Source: Bacteroidota bacterium
GTDB lineage: Bacteria > Bacteroidota > Bacteroidia > Bacteroidales > VadinHA17
DNA: 9,318 nt
NCBI GenBank assembly: GCA_015222065.1
Contig: JADFUQ010000135.1
Span: 1 to 9,318, forward strand
Reading direction: 5' to 3'
The notes under the pieces are model-generated. The model did not search any database, had not been told where the DNA came from, and worked only from the letters and a program-made list of their open reading frames with translations. Positions 6,701-9,318 of the stretch are shown piece by piece. A program made the translations under genes and the position numbers. Each line of letters opens with the position of its first letter. Position 1 is the first letter of the stretch.

Positions 6701-6921
6701 ATGAAACGTACTGTTTCCATCACTGTGAAATATTTAAGAAAATTCCGTAAAATTTACCTGCATCTCAGCGAGGAAAAAGTGGCTGCATATATACTTGTAC
6801 CCGAAGATTTGGAGCTTTTAAAAAAAAATATACATTTGTAGTTGAGTCGGGCGAGTTTGAAATTATGACCGGAAGCTCGGCGGCAAATATCCGGTTACTA
6901 ACTACTTTTATTGTCCGTTAA
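6701..6921 (+). pseudogene. Frameshifted remnant of a GH3 C-terminal fibronectin-III-like domain
   Basis: The frame from ATG 6701 reads LRKFRKIYLHLSEEK and VPEDLELL and stops at TAG 6839-6841. The frame one base back reads FVVESGEFEIMTGSSAANIRL and stops at TAA 6919-6921. Joined, these follow the closing domain of GH3 beta-glucosidases/xylosidases (L-gF-ki-L-pgE... tpedL... vvepGeFeiMvGsSs-dIrL). The switch falls at a run of nine A at 6820-6828; one more A would restore a single frame. The GH3 catalytic domains are missing, so this is a broken 3' end, not a working enzyme. A homopolymer sequencing error could explain the frameshift but not the missing 5' part. It lies directly before the GH35 gene and fills most of the 326-base gap 6612-6937. 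Confidence 0.75.
6808..6838 (+). promoter_or_regulatory. Candidate Bacteroidota-type promoter for the GH35 gene
   Basis: TACATTTG at 6831-6838 fits the TAnnTTTG -7 consensus of Bacteroidota, and TTTG at 6808-6811 lies 19 bases upstream as a -33 element. Transcription would start near 6845, about 90 bases before ATG 6938. It sits inside the GH3 remnant, so the match may partly reflect old coding sequence. Confidence 0.35.
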
Positions 6922-6923
6922 AA

Positions 6924-6937
6924 AGGAGATTTAATCA
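6924..6937 (+). promoter_or_regulatory. Ribosome binding site leader AGGAGATTTAATCA of the GH35 gene
   Basis: AGGAG at 6924-6928 is followed by 9 bases and ATG 6938. It is identical over 14 bases to the leader of the second fucosidase at 5000-5013 and begins three bases after the GH3 remnant stop. Confidence 0.75.
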
Positions 6938-9318
6938 ATGGAAAGAAATGTCATAATAATTGCAGCTATCTTTTTGTTGTTTTCTGTTTTTTTGTTGATA
7001 AAATGCACAAAGCTTGCACCGCCGACAATCTATCACTTAGACACCGGAAATATCCCCACTGAAATTCTATCAGGACATCTGAAAATGGGGGGGGAGAACC
7101 CGGACGGACAAGAAATAAATGCTAACAGCCTTTACATCACAATTGATGGAAAACCGGTTTTACCTGTAATGGGCGAAATACATTTTTCCAGATTCCCTCA
7201 TGAATATTGGGAGAGTGAAATACTGAAGATGAAAGCCAATGGCATAAACATTATTGCAACTTATGTCTTCTGGATTCATCATGAAGAAATTGAAGGAGAA
7301 TGGGACTGGTCCGGTGACAAAAACCTCCGTTCTTTTATTGAATTGTGTGGCAAACATGATATCTATGTCTTCACCAGGATAGGGCCCTTTGCCCATGGAG
7401 AATGTCGCAATGGAGGTTTCCCTGACTGGTTATGGGGTAAATCTTATTTAAGAACCAATGACCCTGTTTATTTTTCATATGTCCGTGAATTTTATTTTCA
7501 AATTTCAAACCAGTTAAAAGGATTGCTTTACAAAGATGGAGGACCTGTAATAGGTATTCAGCTTGAGAATGAATACCGGCCCTGGCTATCCGGAGGAGCA
7601 GAGCATATTCGAATTTTGAAAAAGATGGCAATTGAGCTGGGTATTAAGGTTCCTCTTTACACGGAAACCGGCTGGGCCGGTTCACCAATCCCTGAAGATG
7701 AAGTGATCCCTGTATTTGGCGGGTATCCTGCTGCTCCCTGGGATATGCATACAGAAAAGCGTGATCCCTGCTTATGCTATTTTTTCTTTGATTATGAAAA
7801 GGCCAGACCTGACCTTGACAAACCTCCACTTGATGAAAATGCTGATTTCTCACGTTATCCGTTTGCAGCCTGTGAGACAGGAGGTGGAATACAGGTTACT
7901 TATCATCGTCGCCCTATAATCAGTGCTGACGATATCGGGTCGCTCGCTATGGTTCAGGTGGGTAACGGAACAAACCTGATAGGGTATTACATGTTCCATG
8001 GTGGCTCACATCCTGTTGGTAAACTCACTACAATGCAAGAAACAATGGGACGTCCTGACAGCCTGGAATATCCGGTTATCTCGTATGATTTTCAGGCACC
8101 AATCAGAGAATTCGGGCAGATCTCAGATTCATATCATAAGTTAAAAATACTGCATCTGTTTTTAAATGATTTTGGTGATGTGCTGGCCCCAATGAGATTA
8201 GCGTTACCGGAAAAAATGCCATCTGACAGGAATGATGTGGAAACCCTGCGTTTTGCTGCACGGGTTAAAGATGAATCTGGGTTCCTGTTTATAAATAATT
8301 ATCATCGGAATACCGAGCTACGGGAAATTACGAATTTTAAAATAGAACTAATAAGCAAAAATCAAACACTCAGCCTGCCTAATTCGGCTTTCACACTGAA
8401 AAAGGGAAAATATTTTATTTTACCGTTCAATCTCTCTTTACATGGCACATTGCTGAAATATTCAACTTCTCAATTGGTATGCAAAATAAATAACCAAAAT
8501 GTTGATACATATTTTTTCTTTGAGCCTGATGGAGTAACATCAGAGTATTGCTTTGAGTCAGAGACTATTAAAAGCATTAGCGTTAATGGAGGCAATGTTG
8601 ATCATTCAGGTGACAAGACTCTTGTTTTTGAGCTGAAGACTGGAACTGACTGTGTAATACAAATTGAAACAAAGGAAGGATACAGGGTTGATTTGGTGAC
8701 CCTTTCTCAGGAACAGGCAGAACATCTATGGAAAGAAAAACTATGGGGAAAAGAAAGGGTTTTTCTTGCCGGTGCCAATCTTGTTTTTAATAAGAAGGAG
8801 TTGATAATCTTTGGGACAGATGTTGAAAAACTATCGTTTTCTGTATTCCCTGCGCCAGGTAAAATACTTTCTGCTGACTCTAAAGAATTATCTCGTTCAA
8901 GTGATGGGATTATGACCAGATATTCTGTTCACAGGCAGAAGAAAGATGTTTTATTGGAAATTGAAAAACTGTTTTTGGAAAGCGAAGCGCAGGAGTGGTC
9001 TGTTCAAATCCCTGAAAATGCATTAGAGGGTATAAATGATTTGTTTCTGCATATTTATTACGAGGGCGATGTTGGCAGGGCAACTCTTAGGGGAGAATCA
9101 ATTTCTGATAATTTTTACAATGGGACCCGTTGGGAAATCGGGTTAAAGCGTTTTGCACCTGGTGTATTAGGAAGCAGTATCAACCTTCAGGTAACTCCAT
9201 TATATAAAAATGCAAAAATTTATTTTGAAAAATGGCCGAAATTCAAAGGCGAAAAGGTGGCTGATATTATTAAAATTGAAGCAATACCTGAATATCGTGT
9301 TTCAGTTACGGTTGATCG
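6938..9318 (+). CDS. GH35 beta-galactosidase, secreted or lipoprotein, 3' end outside the window
   Basis: 793 codons without a stop to the window edge. Removes terminal beta-galactose with retention of configuration. The N-terminus (MERNV, hydrophobic run, then Cys23) is a signal peptide, perhaps of a lipoprotein, although Lys at -1 makes a poor lipobox. The GH35 barrel spans about 65-400: GEIHFSRFPHEYWE, TYVFWIHHEEIEG, RIGPFAHGECRNGGFPDWL, then GGPVIGIQLENEY with Glu212 as acid/base and FAACETGGGIQVTYHRRP with Glu313 as likely nucleophile. The last two follow the known GH35 active-site arrangement. The C-terminal part is beta-strand rich, as in the jelly-roll domains of the family, with a GTRWEIGLKRF segment near the end. 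A run of eight G at 7087-7094 (codons 50-52) is in frame here. It may have its own promoter at 6808-6838. With the fucosidases it would strip Fuc-Gal side chains; this is inference. Confidence 0.88.
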   Translation, partial: MERNVIIIAAIFLLFSVFLLIKCTKLAPPTIYHLDTGNIPTEILSGHLKMGGENPDGQEINANSLYITIDGKPVLPVMGEIHFSRFPHEYWESEILKMKANGINIIATYVFWIHHEEIEGEWDWSGDKNLRSFIELCGKHDIYVFTRIGPFAHGECRNGGFPDWLWGKSYLRTNDPVYFSYVREFYFQISNQLKGLLYKDGGPVIGIQLENEYRPWLSGGAEHIRILKKMAIELGIKVPLYTETGWAGSPIPEDEVIPVFGGYPAAPWDMHTEKRDPCLCYFFFDYEKARPDLDKPPLDENADFSRYPFAACETGGGIQVTYHRRPIISADDIGSLAMVQVGNGTNLIGYYMFHGGSHPVGKLTTMQETMGRPDSLEYPVISYDFQAPIREFGQISDSYHKLKILHLFLNDFGDVLAPMRLALPEKMPSDRNDVETLRFAARVKDESGFLFINNYHRNTELREITNFKIELISKNQTLSLPNSAFTLKKGKYFILPFNLSLHGTLLKYSTSQLVCKINNQNVDTYFFFEPDGVTSEYCFESETIKSISVNGGNVDHSGDKTLVFELKTGTDCVIQIETKEGYRVDLVTLSQEQAEHLWKEKLWGKERVFLAGANLVFNKKELIIFGTDVEKLSFSVFPAPGKILSADSKELSRSSDGIMTRYSVHRQKKDVLLEIEKLFLESEAQEWSVQIPENALEGINDLFLHIYYEGDVGRATLRGESISDNFYNGTRWEIGLKRFAPGVLGSSINLQVTPLYKNAKIYFEKWPKFKGEKVADIIKIEAIPEYRVSVTVD

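Noticed and set aside
6815..6841. Programmed -1 frameshift at the A9 run in the GH3 remnant
   Set aside because: The direction fits slippage on A-AAA-AAA, but only the last domain of the enzyme remains, so there is no functional product to regulate; decay or a sequencing error is simpler.
7716..7919. Small + strand open frame within the GH35 gene
   Set aside because: It is out of frame with a strongly supported GH35 coding region that runs through the whole stretch.

Overview
The window is a same-strand cluster of secreted carbohydrate-active enzyme genes, all on the + strand. It has the look of a polysaccharide-utilisation locus of a Bacteroidota-like bacterium. The grounds are several N-termini with a lipoprotein-type Cys, two strong and two absent Shine-Dalgarno sequences, and a TAnnTTTG-type promoter candidate. 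Planctomycetota, Verrucomicrobiota or Lentisphaerota cannot be excluded, because these enzyme families are common there too. No SusC/SusD pair, regulator, transposase, RNA gene or CRISPR array is visible.

Layout: (1) 1-93, the last 30 codons of what looks like a GH3 glycosidase. (2) 95-2251, a two-domain alpha/beta-hydrolase (acetyl-xylan-esterase-like) lipoprotein starting one base after the GH3 stop. (3) 2277-3767, a GH29 subfamily-B-like alpha-L-fucosidase lipoprotein with a C-terminal discoidin (F5/8C) domain. (4) 3823-4785, a secreted right-handed beta-helix protein of the pectate-lyase fold, function unknown. (5) 4826-4969, a severed 3' end of a second esterase gene, about 85% identical to the end of gene 2. 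(6) 5013-6611, a second, different GH29 fucosidase (A-like) with an extra N-terminal segment. (7) 6701-6921, a frameshifted remnant of the C-terminal fibronectin-III-like domain of another GH3 enzyme. (8) 6938-9318, a GH35 beta-galactosidase, open at the window edge for 793 codons.

Together the enzymes would remove acetyl groups (esterase), terminal fucose in two linkage contexts (two GH29), beta-galactose (GH35) and probably beta-glucose or beta-xylose (GH3) from a fucosylated, galactosylated, acetylated glycan. Fucogalactoxyloglucan or a decorated pectin side chain fits best. No sulfatase is present to suggest fucoidan. The substrate is inference.

The most unusual thing is the architecture. 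Two places hold the severed 3' end of a gene whose relative lies elsewhere in the window. Each of these scars is followed at once by an intact glycosidase gene with the identical 14-base leader AGGAGATTTAATCA. The two esterase 3' ends are direct repeats bracketing a 2.7 kb fucosidase/beta-helix module. This suggests the operon was assembled by recombination at gene ends and may still be able to lose or gain modules.
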